In this document: one piece after another, positions 13,457 through 21,648 of the stretch | Layout: each line of letters starts with the position of its first letter | How positions within the stretch are numbered: position 1 is the first letter of the stretch | DNA from: an uncultured Muribaculaceae bacterium | GTDB lineage: Bacteria > Bacteroidota > Bacteroidia > Bacteroidales > Muribaculaceae | Length of the DNA stretch: 30,580 nucleotides | Direction of reading: 5' to 3' | NCBI GenBank assembly: GCA_910589425.1 | Contig: CAJUSZ010000028.1 | Coordinates: 1-30,580, forward strand | Position numbers and translations under genes: made by a program | Notes under the pieces: generated by a model | What the model was told of the DNA's origin: nothing | Seen by the model: the letters and a program-made list of their open reading frames with translations, nothing else | Databases searched by the model: none

Positions 13457-13543
13457 CTTTCAACAGTTTTAAATATTGACAAGTGTCCGCTCCCCGATCA
13501 GGCGAATCGGCCGGATAGAGAGGCAGGACAATCCCTATAGATT

Positions 13544-14791
13544 ATGGCAAAAAAAGCTGAGACAATAAACATGGTCGACCGGTTCGCCGAGTTCAAGGAA
13601 CTCAAGAACATCGACAAGACCACTATGATAAGCGTGTTGGAGGAATCGTTCCGCAACGTGCTGGCAAAAATGTTCGGCACAGACGAAAACTTCGACGTGA
13701 TCATGAACCCCGACAAAGGCGACTGCGAGATATATCAGAATCTCGAAGTGGTGGCCGACGGAGAGGTCGATAACAAAGACATGCAGATCGGGCTTGCAGA
13801 GGCACGCGAGATCGACCCCGAATGCGAGATCGGAGAGGATGTGGCAAAACGCATCTACTTCGAGAAGTTCGGACGCCGGGCCATCCTCAATCTCCGCCAG
13901 ACACTGCAATCCAAGATCCTCGATCTCCAGAAAGACGCCATCTATTCTAAATTCAAGGAACTGGAAGGAGAGATCATCACCGGGGAGGTGCATCAGATAT
14001 GGAAACGGGAGATGCTTCTTCTCGACGATGACCAGAACGAACTTATGATGCCCAAAGAGGAGCAGATCCCGTCCGATTTCTTCCACAAGGGGGATCTGGT
14101 AAGAGCCGTGGTGAAACGCGTGGACAACACCAACAACAATCCCAAGGTCATTGTAAGCCGCACCGACGAGCGCTTCCTCCGCCGGCTTTTCGAGCAGGAA
14201 GTGCCCGAGATCCACGACGGACTGATCACGATCCGCGCCGTGGCCCGGGTTCCGGGAGAGCGTGCCAAGATCGCTGTGGAGAGCTATGACGACCGCATTG
14301 ATCCGGTCGGCGCCTGCGTCGGCGTGAAAGGCAGCCGCATCCACGGCATCGTCCGCGAACTCAAGAACGAGAACATCGACGTGATCCCCTTCACCAACAA
14401 CCAGCAGCTCTTCATCCAGCGCGCGCTGAGCCCGGCGAAAGTATCGTCCATCCGCCTTAACGAAGAGGAACGCAAAGCCGAGGTATTCCTCCATCCCGAC
14501 GAAGTGTCGCTCGCCATCGGCAAGGGGGGCCTCAACATCCGTCTGGCATCGATGCTGACAGGCTACACCATCGACGTATACCGCGATCTCGAGGAAGGGG
14601 AAGAGGACATCTACCTCGATGAATTCCGCGACGAGATCGACGACTGGGTGGTAGAGGCTCTCAAGAACCTCGGTCTCAGCACAGCCAAAGCCGTGCTGAA
14701 CGCCCGTCCTGAACTTCTCGAGCAGGCAGACCTCGAAGACGCCACACTCCAGCACGTCATGGATGTGCTGCGTGCTGAATTTGAAGACTGA
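13544..14791 (+). CDS. nusA: Transcription termination/antitermination factor NusA
   Basis: NusA binds RNA polymerase and nascent RNA and modulates pausing, termination and antitermination. The 415-residue protein has the polymerase-binding N-terminal domain (about residues 1-130). An S1 domain starts at GEIITGEVHQIW (near residue 142). KH domains carry GACVGVKGSRIHGIVREL and the second GxxG loop AIGKGGLNIRLASMLTGY. An acidic segment (EEGEEDIYLDEF) and a short helical C-terminal tail finish it. It lacks the two long acidic repeat domains of the 495-residue E. coli protein, as is usual outside gamma-proteobacteria. In E. coli NusA influences its own operon, so the leader hairpin upstream of rimP is of interest here. 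Confidence 0.96.
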   Translation: MAKKAETINMVDRFAEFKELKNIDKTTMISVLEESFRNVLAKMFGTDENFDVIMNPDKGDCEIYQNLEVVADGEVDNKDMQIGLAEAREIDPECEIGEDVAKRIYFEKFGRRAILNLRQTLQSKILDLQKDAIYSKFKELEGEIITGEVHQIWKREMLLLDDDQNELMMPKEEQIPSDFFHKGDLVRAVVKRVDNTNNNPKVIVSRTDERFLRRLFEQEVPEIHDGLITIRAVARVPGERAKIAVESYDDRIDPVGACVGVKGSRIHGIVRELKNENIDVIPFTNNQQLFIQRALSPAKVSSIRLNEEERKAEVFLHPDEVSLAIGKGGLNIRLASMLTGYTIDVYRDLEEGEEDIYLDEFRDEIDDWVVEALKNLGLSTAKAVLNARPELLEQADLEDATLQHVMDVLRAEFED

Positions 14792-14863
14792 CATCCCCGA
14801 CGGACAGACGGAGCGTAAAAAAACTCTTCTCAAATTAACCAAGTAAAGACCTCTAAACAGTAT

Positions 14864-17800
14864 ATGTCAATAAGAATAAGTAAAATAGCAAAAGAACTCA
14901 ATGTCGGGGTCAGCACTGCCGCCGAGTTTCTGCGCAAGCACAGCATTGAAGTCGACGACGGCCCGAACGCCCGCATCGACGAAAGCGCTGTAGACCTCCT
15001 GCGCAAAGAATACAGCAAGGACAAGGACATAAAGACCCGTTCAGACATTTTCACAAGCTCGCGTCTGACCGACAAGAAAGGTTCACGCACCGATTCGCGG
15101 AAACCCGACGAAATCAAGACTTCAATACCCAAAGCCCCGGGACCCAAGGTTCTCGGCAAGATCGACCCAGCCACAGGGAAGGTTGTCGCCGACAAACCCG
15201 CGTCCGAGCCGGTCAAGAAACCGACAGATACAATCGAGGTAAAATCTCAGGAAAAGCCAGAGGAGAAAGCTCCGGCTGCCGACATATCAGAAAAGCCGGC
15301 CGAGAAACCGGCCCCACAGCAAAAGGCTCCAGAAACCGCTGCCGCTCCCGAAGTGAAACCGGAAAAGAAAGAGCCGGCTCCGCAGAAAGCCCCCGAGACT
15401 GAAAAACCGGAAGTTCCGGCTGAGAAGAATCCGGCGGAAAAGAAAGAGACTGACAGACATTCCGAGCCGGAACCGGCAAAAAAAACCGTACAGGCAGAGG
15501 AATCCAAGCCAGTTGTGAAAGAGAATGCCCCCCAGCCCAAGCCGGCGGAACCGACAGAACCGGCTGAACCTGCCCCTGCACAGGCCTCCGGCGAGGAAGA
15601 GAAGAAAGCAGACGACGGAGTATTCCGGCTCAATGCCCCGGCAAGCGGCATACAGCTGAAAGTAGTCGACAAGATCGATCTCTCGGCTCTCAACCAGAAC
15701 ACACGACCCAAGAAAAAGAGCAAGGAGGAACGCCGCCGCGAACGCACAGGACGCGGCCAGGGTGCCCCCGGAACAGCTGCCGCATCGGGCACCGCAAATT
15801 CCGCCGACCGCAAAAAGCGCAAGCGCATCGGCAAGGAGAAAGTGGATATCGAGAAGGCCGGAGCCCAAGCTGCCCGCACTTCCGAGAACCGCGGAGGAGC
15901 GGCAGGCTCCTCCAAACCAGGAGACCGCAACGGACGCCGCGACCGCAACGACCGTGGCGCAGCCAGAGCCGACAAACGTGGCGGCAAACGCCAGGCTCCG
16001 GCAAAGACCGAGGTGAGCAGCGAGGACGTGCAGCGTCAGGTGAAAGAGACACTGGCCCGTCTCACCAACAAGACCACAAAGAAGAGCGTCAAATGGCGCA
16101 AGGAGAAACGCGAGGAGATGCACCACCGCGAGATGGAGAACGCCGAGCGTGAGGCAGCCGAAAGCCGCATAATAAAGATAACCGAATTCGTTACGGCCAA
16201 CGACCTCGCCCAACTGATGGATGTGCCCATCAACAAGATCATTGCCACGTGCATGAATCTCGGAGTTATGGTGTCCATCAACCAGCGTCTCGATGCCGAG
16301 ACCATCAACATTGTGGCTGAGGAATTCGGATTCTCCACCGAATATGTCAGCGCCGACGTCTCGGAAGCGATCGCTACCGAGGAGGATGCCGACGAGGATC
16401 TCCAGCCACGCTCGCCGATCGTTACGGTGATGGGACATGTGGACCACGGTAAAACGTCTCTGCTCGACTATATACGCAAAGCAAACGTGATCGCCGGAGA
16501 GGCCGGAGGCATAACCCAGCACATCGGCGCCTACAATGTGGAACTCTCCGACGGACGCCACATAACATTCCTCGACACACCGGGCCACGAGGCTTTCACA
16601 GCAATGCGTGCCCGCGGAGCCAAAGTTACCGACCTCGCCATCATCATAGTCGCAGCCGACGACGACGTGATGCCCCAGACCGTGGAGGCTATCAACCACG
16701 CATCGGCCGCAGGCGTACCAATCGTGTTCGCCATAAACAAGATCGACAAACCTACAGCCAATCCCGACAAAATCAAGGAGCAGCTCTCTGCCATGAACTA
16801 TCTTGTCGAGGAATGGGGAGGCAAATACCAGTCGCAGGATATATCGGCGAAGAAAGGCCTCGGAGTCGACGAGCTGATGGAGAAAGTGCTTCTTGAAGCC
16901 GAGATGCTCGATCTCAAGGCCAATCCGGACCGCGCAGCCGTCGGATCGGTGATAGAATCGAGCCTCGACAAAGGACGTGGCTATGTGGCCACAGTCCTTG
17001 TGCAAAACGGCACACTCCACACAGGGGACGTGGTTCTCGCCGGCACCCATTACGGCAAGGTCCGCGCCATGTTCAACGAACGCAACCAGCGCGTCAAAGA
17101 GGCCGGCCCGGCCACCCCGGTGCTGATTCTCGGCCTCAACGGCGCCCCGACAGCAGGAGACACATTCAATGTCCTCGAGACGGAGCAGGAGGCACGCGAG
17201 ATAGCGGGCAAACGCGAGCAGCTACAAAGAGAACTCGGTTTGAGAACCAAGAAACGCCTCGGACTCGAAGAACTCGGACGCCGCCGCGCACTCGACGATT
17301 TCCACGAGCTCAACCTTGTGGTCAAGGGAGACGTGGACGGATCCATCGAGGCACTCTCCGACTCGCTTATCAAGCTCTCGACGCCTGAGGTTCAGGTCAA
17401 TGTACTCCACAAAGGAGTCGGCGCCATCTCTGAAAGCGATGTAACTCTCGCCGCCGCATCCAACGCCATCATAATCGGATTCCAGGTGCGTCCTTCAGGC
17501 GCCGCCCGCAAGGAAGCCGAGAAAGAGGGCGTGGAAATCCGACTCTATTCCGTCATCTACAAGGCAATAGAAGAGGTGAAAGACGCGATGGAAGGAATGC
17601 TTGCTCCAGAGATACGCGAGGAGATCACCGGCAACGCCGAAGTACTCCAGACTTACCATATCTCGAAAGTCGGCACCATCGCGGGCGCCATCGTGCGCGA
17701 CGGCAAAATCAAGCGCACAAGCAAGGTGCGCCTGATCCGCGACGGCATAGTGGTCTATTCCGGCGAACTCGGGTCGCTCAAACGCTTCAAAGACGATGTC

Positions 17801-17914
17801 AAGGAGGTGGTGAGCGGCTACGACTGCGGTCTTTCAATCCAGGGCTACAACGATGTCCGCGAAGGAGACATCATCGAAGCCTACGAGGAAGTCGCCGTCA
17901 AGAAGACGCTCTGA
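14864..17914 (+). CDS. infB: Translation initiation factor IF-2
   Basis: IF-2 is the GTPase that brings initiator tRNA to the 30S subunit and promotes subunit joining. The 1016-residue protein has an N-terminal IF2N helix domain (residues 1-55). A long low-complexity linker (about 120-400) is first Pro/Glu/Lys-rich with many EKPA-like units and then strongly basic. A second IF2N-like domain lies near 435-490. The G domain starts near residue 520: GHVDHGKTS (G1), GGITQHIGA (G2), DTPGHEAF (G3), NKID (G4) and SAKKG (G5). Domains II, III and the C-terminal fMet-tRNA-binding domain follow, with GVGAISESDVTLA and the ending RFKDDVKEV...GLSIQGYNDVREGD. It closes the operon and is followed by a long inverted repeat. 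Confidence 0.98.
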   Translation: MSIRISKIAKELNVGVSTAAEFLRKHSIEVDDGPNARIDESAVDLLRKEYSKDKDIKTRSDIFTSSRLTDKKGSRTDSRKPDEIKTSIPKAPGPKVLGKIDPATGKVVADKPASEPVKKPTDTIEVKSQEKPEEKAPAADISEKPAEKPAPQQKAPETAAAPEVKPEKKEPAPQKAPETEKPEVPAEKNPAEKKETDRHSEPEPAKKTVQAEESKPVVKENAPQPKPAEPTEPAEPAPAQASGEEEKKADDGVFRLNAPASGIQLKVVDKIDLSALNQNTRPKKKSKEERRRERTGRGQGAPGTAAASGTANSADRKKRKRIGKEKVDIEKAGAQAARTSENRGGAAGSSKPGDRNGRRDRNDRGAARADKRGGKRQAPAKTEVSSEDVQRQVKETLARLTNKTTKKSVKWRKEKREEMHHREMENAEREAAESRIIKITEFVTANDLAQLMDVPINKIIATCMNLGVMVSINQRLDAETINIVAEEFGFSTEYVSADVSEAIATEEDADEDLQPRSPIVTVMGHVDHGKTSLLDYIRKANVIAGEAGGITQHIGAYNVELSDGRHITFLDTPGHEAFTAMRARGAKVTDLAIIIVAADDDVMPQTVEAINHASAAGVPIVFAINKIDKPTANPDKIKEQLSAMNYLVEEWGGKYQSQDISAKKGLGVDELMEKVLLEAEMLDLKANPDRAAVGSVIESSLDKGRGYVATVLVQNGTLHTGDVVLAGTHYGKVRAMFNERNQRVKEAGPATPVLILGLNGAPTAGDTFNVLETEQEAREIAGKREQLQRELGLRTKKRLGLEELGRRRALDDFHELNLVVKGDVDGSIEALSDSLIKLSTPEVQVNVLHKGVGAISESDVTLAAASNAIIIGFQVRPSGAARKEAEKEGVEIRLYSVIYKAIEEVKDAMEGMLAPEIREEITGNAEVLQTYHISKVGTIAGAIVRDGKIKRTSKVRLIRDGIVVYSGELGSLKRFKDDVKEVVSGYDCGLSIQGYNDVREGDIIEAYEEVAVKKTL

Positions 17915-17953
17915 GGACAGATCATGCACAAGCATATACATTGACAATCCCGA

Positions 17954-18007
17954 TTTCAGACAGAGTCCGGGAGCCTGGAAATCCCGGCTTCCGGACTCTG
18001 TCTGAAA
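17954..18007 (+). terminator. Long inverted repeat after infB, likely terminator
   Basis: A perfect 17-base stem joins 17954-17970 (ending GAGTCCGG) with 17991-18007 (starting CCGGACTC), and AGCC/GGCT can pair within the loop. It lies between infB and folK. The stem is followed by A residues and only later by TTCTTTTTA, so the T-run is displaced. It may act in both directions or also shape the folK leader. Confidence 0.7.
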
Positions 18008-18031
18008 AAACTATAATTCTTTTTAGAGCTT

Positions 18032-18517
18032 ATGGCATACTACATCATCAACATAGGCAGCAATCTCGGCGACCGCCGGCTGAATCTCTCTCGCGCGATG
18101 CGTGCGGTCGGGATGGAGTTCGGAGATTTTGAAATGTCCCACACCGTGGAATCCGCTCCTGCCGGCTTCGACTCTCCACATCGATTCCTGAATCTTTCGA
18201 TGCTCTTCCAGAGCGATCTCGAACCCACGGAAGTGCTTGGCAAGCTTCAGGAGATAGAACACACTCTTTCACCCGAAGCCCACAGAAATCCCGACGGAAC
18301 ATACAGAGACAGGATCATAGACATCGACATCGTGGCAATCGACGACATGACGATCGACTCCCCTGAGCTGAAAGTGCCACACCCCCGGCTGGCGGAACGC
18401 AGGTTTTTCCTTGAGCCACTGAAAGAGATTGCCCCGCAGTGGAAACATCCGGCCACCGGACTCACGGCGCGCCAGATGCTCGCCCTCCTGCCGCCAGAAC
18501 CGGAGACAGAGATCTGA
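18032..18517 (+). CDS. folK: 2-amino-4-hydroxy-6-hydroxymethyldihydropteridine diphosphokinase
   Basis: FolK (HPPK) transfers pyrophosphate from ATP to 6-hydroxymethyl-7,8-dihydropterin, the step before dihydropteroate synthase in folate synthesis. The 161-residue product shows the family start YYIINIGSNLGDRRLNL, the pterin-pocket region ESAPAGFDSPHRFLNLS and the signature RDRIIDIDIVAIDD, whose two Asp residues bind magnesium. It also has VPHPRLAERRFFLEPL. It is a single-domain HPPK, not fused to FolB or FolP. Its ATG is 24 bases after the inverted repeat that follows infB. nudC starts four bases after its stop, so the two are probably co-transcribed. Confidence 0.95.
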   Translation: MAYYIINIGSNLGDRRLNLSRAMRAVGMEFGDFEMSHTVESAPAGFDSPHRFLNLSMLFQSDLEPTEVLGKLQEIEHTLSPEAHRNPDGTYRDRIIDIDIVAIDDMTIDSPELKVPHPRLAERRFFLEPLKEIAPQWKHPATGLTARQMLALLPPEPETEI

Positions 18518-18521
18518 CGCT

Positions 18522-19307
18522 ATGGAATCCGACGCAAAATTCCTTATACTGCTGAATTCAGGCAGGATCCTGATCCAGGACGACGGCAACGGCAGGCACA
18601 CACTTCCATCGCCCGCCGACATATCATTGACAGCCGATCCGGAAAAGGAGGGACGGTTTCGTTTTTCACAGCCCGTAGAGGCCGAAGCGCTATCCGTCGA
18701 TCCTGACACCATCTGCGGGGCCGACAGCCGACAGCGCTGGGTGCCGCTGCGCGAATCGGCCATTCTTATCCCTGAATGCCAGTATTCCGCGGCCGCGAAA
18801 GCCTCTGAGCTGATCCACTGGGATTCCACTTCAAGATATTGCAGCGTGTGTGGCGCAAAAATGGAACGTACCACAGAAATAAGCAAAAGCTGCGCATCAT
18901 GCCACCGGGAGATCTGGCCGGCCATTTCCCCCGCCATCATCGTGCTTGTGCTTCGCGACGACAAGGCGCTGCTCGTCCACGCAAAGACATTCTCAGGTCC
19001 GTTCTACGGGCTTGTGGCAGGGTTTGTGGAGACAGGAGAGAGCCTTGAGGAATGCGTAAGGCGCGAGGTCAGGGAGGAGACTTCCCTGGAGATAACCGAC
19101 ATCCGATATTTCGGTTCCCAGTCATGGCCGTTCCCGTCTCAGCTCATGCTCGGATTCACCGCACGCTACGAATCAGGCGACATACGCTTTGCCGACGGCG
19201 AACTTACATCTGGAGGATTCTTCAGCCGCGACGATCTCCCTCTCATCCCGTCTCCTCCGAGCATAGCCCGCCGGATGATAGACGCATGGATCAGCCATTC
19301 CATCTGA
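18522..19307 (+). CDS. nudC: NAD(+) diphosphatase / NAD-decapping Nudix hydrolase NudC
   Basis: NudC splits NAD(H) into NMN(H) and AMP and can remove NAD caps from RNA. The 261-residue product has a divergent N-terminal domain. A four-Cys zinc ribbon follows near residues 107-128 (CSVC and CASC), then the Nudix domain with the box GFVETGESLEECVRREVREE near residue 165. After it comes SQSWPFPSQLM, the family's SQPWPFPxS specificity motif with Pro to Ser. The last Gly of the Nudix box is replaced (EETSLEI instead of EExG), a mild change that leaves the catalytic Glu residues intact. The ATG at 18522 lies four bases after folK. A longer frame would overlap folK. Confidence 0.93.
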   Translation: MESDAKFLILLNSGRILIQDDGNGRHTLPSPADISLTADPEKEGRFRFSQPVEAEALSVDPDTICGADSRQRWVPLRESAILIPECQYSAAAKASELIHWDSTSRYCSVCGAKMERTTEISKSCASCHREIWPAISPAIIVLVLRDDKALLVHAKTFSGPFYGLVAGFVETGESLEECVRREVREETSLEITDIRYFGSQSWPFPSQLMLGFTARYESGDIRFADGELTSGGFFSRDDLPLIPSPPSIARRMIDAWISHSI

Positions 19308-19323
19308 CATCACGATAAAAACT

Positions 19324-19378
19324 CATCCCGGAGGCATTCCGGCGTCCATTGATCACGCTGCGGAATGCTTCCGGGATG
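19324..19378. terminator. Bidirectional terminator between nudC and fbp
   Basis: An 18-base stem with one G-U position joins 19324-19341 (CATCCCGGAGGCATTCCG) and 19361-19378 (CGGAATGCTTCCGGGATG). On the minus strand it runs into AGTTTTTA, and on the plus strand into CTTTATTG. The flanking genes converge, so it probably serves both. Confidence 0.85.
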
Positions 19379-19401
19379 CTTTATTGTCGAGAGACTTATT
19401 C

Positions 19402-21399
19402 TTATTTACGCTCTTTGATTATGCCGTGGTGGTAGGCATAGAGAAGCTCCATCAGCTCGTCGATCTGCCCCTGAAGCTCGCGGCCTATGTCTGTGTCGCG
19501 CACGCATACAGGATCAGCGTTCAGTTCCACGATCTGAGTGGTACTCTTGATGTCTGATCCGTTGCGCACGGCCTCCTCGGCAGATGTGAACGGATCGTGC
19601 TGCACGAGCTGCAAACCTCTTGAATGATAGATCAGCGTATAGCCGGCTATGCCTGTGGTGTCGTGGTAGGCTTTCGAGAAACCACCGTCAATCACCATCA
19701 GTTTTCCATCAGCTTTCACAGGATTCTCTCCAGCACCGACTTTCACCGGAACGTGGCCGTTGATTATATGGCGGTGTTTCCCTTTGACGTCGAAAGCGTC
19801 GAGAAGCATGTCGCAGATCTTCGAGTCCTGGCGCAGACGGTAATAATGTCCCTTCTCCTCGTGCCGCACAGCCTTGTCGGTAAGGAAATAGCGCTCGAAT
19901 GTAGCCATCTTCGACTTGTCGAAGAGCGGGGAATCCGGACCACACCATATATAGAAATAATAATCGACGGCATAGTCGCGGATCTCGGCCGGCGTGTCTG
20001 AATTGAACGCTGCCCTCATGAGCATTCCCACATTGTGGAGAAGCTCCTTGCCTTTGTATTTCTTACCCATCACCTCTACCTCCTTCAGCGTGCCGTCAGC
20101 ATTCATCGGGATTGAGGCATGGAAAAGCAGATTGCCGTTGCACACGTTATACATGCAGCCGTGGGAGAAGAAGACGCCGATATGCCGTTTCAGCTTGTCG
20201 CTGATCTTGAACGAATGCACAAGTTTCTCCACCAGTTCAGCCTCCTCTTCGGAAAGCCTGTATGGATCCTTTGGATCTATCGTGGGGAAATTGAGATCCG
20301 GCATCGGATAGTCTTTCCCGTCGATGCACACCACCCCTTTCTCCCTGTCGATCAGATGGAGCAGATTCCGGTCGTCCATCTGCCACTCTGGATGGCGGGC
20401 GATCAGCGCGGCCTCAAGCTTCCATTGGATCACACTTATGGCCTTGTGCATTTTAGCGATGATGCGCCTGTTTTTCAACGACAGCGAGCTGTCGCCTGTC
20501 GGGACTTTCGGTTCGAAGATCTTGCACGGGTCGTCGCCGTATGTCTCCATAGCGAACGTGGCGAGCGGCACGAGGTTTATTCCGTAGCCATCCTCCAGGG
20601 TAGCCATATTGTCATATCGGAGCGATATGCGCAGCACATTTGCGATGCAGCAGTCGTTGCCGGCGGCCGCGCCCATCCACAGGGCATCGTGATTGCCCCA
20701 CTGGATGTCATAGTCCTTGTAGTTGAGCAAAGTGTCCATTATTATGTGCGCACCCTGACCGCGGTCATAGATGTCGCCGAGAATGTGCAGCCGGTCGATG
20801 CTCAGCCGCTGGATCACATTGCATATAGCAATGATGAAGCTCGGCGCCTGCTCGGTGGATATTATGGTCTCGATGACACGGTTGTAATATCCGGCCTTCT
20901 TTTCAGAGGGGACTTCGTGGAGAAGCTCCTCTATGATGTAGGCGAATTCACGCGGAAGAGCCTTCCTTACTTTTGAGCGTGTATACTTTGCCGATACGGT
21001 CTGAAGCACCTTTACGAGTCGGTGGAGCGTGATGCTGTAGAAATCATCCATATTCTCCTCGGAGGCAAGGATATATTCGAGCTTCTTCTCCGGATAGTAT
21101 ATCAGCGAGCAGAGTTCGCGTATCTCGTCGGAGCGCATCGTGGTTCCGAAAAGATCGGTAACCTTACGCTTGATGTTGCCGGAAGCGTTCTTCAGAATAT
21201 GGGTGAACGCCTCATGCTCGCCATGAATATCGGCCACGAAATGTTCGGTGCCTTTCGGAAGATTGAGAATAGCCTCGAGATTGATTATTTCCGTGCCAGC
21301 GGCCGACACATTGCCGAATGTCTGCGAGAGAAGTTCAAGCAGACGCCGGTCCTTTTCAATCCGGCGCACGTAGGAATCATTGATTCGCTGGTTAGACAT
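19402..21399 (-). CDS. fbp: Fructose-1,6-bisphosphatase, class III
   Basis: This is the gluconeogenic phosphatase that converts fructose 1,6-bisphosphate to fructose 6-phosphate. Its 665-residue length and layout are those of class III (Bacillus Fbp type), unrelated to the E. coli enzyme. Metallophosphoesterase motifs are in order: VADIHGEHEAF near residue 57, LGDIYDRG near 207, WGNHDALW near 234, and NGHVPVKVGAGENP followed by VIDGGFSKAYH near 550. These supply the metal ligands. The ATG at 21399 begins MSNQRINDSYVRRIEKDRRLL, a usual start. No clear promoter box was found upstream. The palindromic element at 21436-21634 lies between this gene and the dipeptidase gene, so it may be transcribed as part of the leader. 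Confidence 0.96.
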   Translation of the reverse strand: MSNQRINDSYVRRIEKDRRLLELLSQTFGNVSAAGTEIINLEAILNLPKGTEHFVADIHGEHEAFTHILKNASGNIKRKVTDLFGTTMRSDEIRELCSLIYYPEKKLEYILASEENMDDFYSITLHRLVKVLQTVSAKYTRSKVRKALPREFAYIIEELLHEVPSEKKAGYYNRVIETIISTEQAPSFIIAICNVIQRLSIDRLHILGDIYDRGQGAHIIMDTLLNYKDYDIQWGNHDALWMGAAAGNDCCIANVLRISLRYDNMATLEDGYGINLVPLATFAMETYGDDPCKIFEPKVPTGDSSLSLKNRRIIAKMHKAISVIQWKLEAALIARHPEWQMDDRNLLHLIDREKGVVCIDGKDYPMPDLNFPTIDPKDPYRLSEEEAELVEKLVHSFKISDKLKRHIGVFFSHGCMYNVCNGNLLFHASIPMNADGTLKEVEVMGKKYKGKELLHNVGMLMRAAFNSDTPAEIRDYAVDYYFYIWCGPDSPLFDKSKMATFERYFLTDKAVRHEEKGHYYRLRQDSKICDMLLDAFDVKGKHRHIINGHVPVKVGAGENPVKADGKLMVIDGGFSKAYHDTTGIAGYTLIYHSRGLQLVQHDPFTSAEEAVRNGSDIKSTTQIVELNADPVCVRDTDIGRELQGQIDELMELLYAYHHGIIKERK

Positions 21400-21416
21400 G
21401 GTAGGAAATTAAGAGC

Positions 21417-21433
21417 TTGTTTAAAAATAAATG
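21417..21433. repeat. 17-base sequence also found after metK
   Basis: TTGTTTAAAAATAAATG occurs here and, identically and in the same orientation, at 8418-8434 between the metK stop and its terminator. Here it lies between the palindromic element and the fbp start. Confidence 0.6.
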
Positions 21434-21435
21434 TT

Positions 21436-21634
21436 ATAAGTAACTTTTTAAAATTAGTTGTAATTTAAAATTCTTATCAGCAACCCTATGGGCTTATATC
21501 ATCTTATTTGTCTTTCCGGTATATTTCAAATTCTCAATCAGTCGTTTAGCCCGCTAAACTCCTTCTTTCAAATTGGAAATATCCTCAAAAATCCAGCATA
21601 ATCTGATATAAGCTAATTTTAAAGAGTTACTTAT
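21436..21634. repeat. 199-base AT-rich palindromic element (MITE-like or structured repeat)
   Basis: The ends are a 22-base inverted repeat with one mismatch: 21436-21457 (starting ATAAGTAACTTTTTAAAA) against 21613-21634 (ending GAGTTACTTAT). A second pair, GCTTATATCA (21492-21501) with TGATATAAGC (21604-21613), and partial pairing of GGTATATTTCAAATT with AATTGGAAATATCC, continue inward. At the centre is a tight hairpin, GTTTAGC-CC-GCTAAAC (21544-21559). No reading frame of note lies inside. It fills most of the space between the dipeptidase stop (21649) and fbp. It could be a miniature inverted-repeat element or a folded RNA. Confidence 0.6.
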
Positions 21635-21648
21635 CCCGGTCGGTTTTT

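Noticed and set aside
13535..14842. Long minus-strand reading frame opposite nusA (435 codons)
   Set aside because: It mirrors nusA, is composed of residues forced by the opposite strand and shows no domain or start context. The plus-strand gene is unambiguous.
15250..15620. Repetitive Pro/Glu/Lys coding sequence that looks like a tandem repeat
   Set aside because: It is the ordinary low-complexity linker of IF-2. The units are irregular and no DNA-level repeat array or CRISPR spacing exists.
15287..17050. Long minus-strand reading frame opposite infB (587 codons)
   Set aside because: It is a Cys/Gly/Leu-rich shadow of infB with no recognisable domain.
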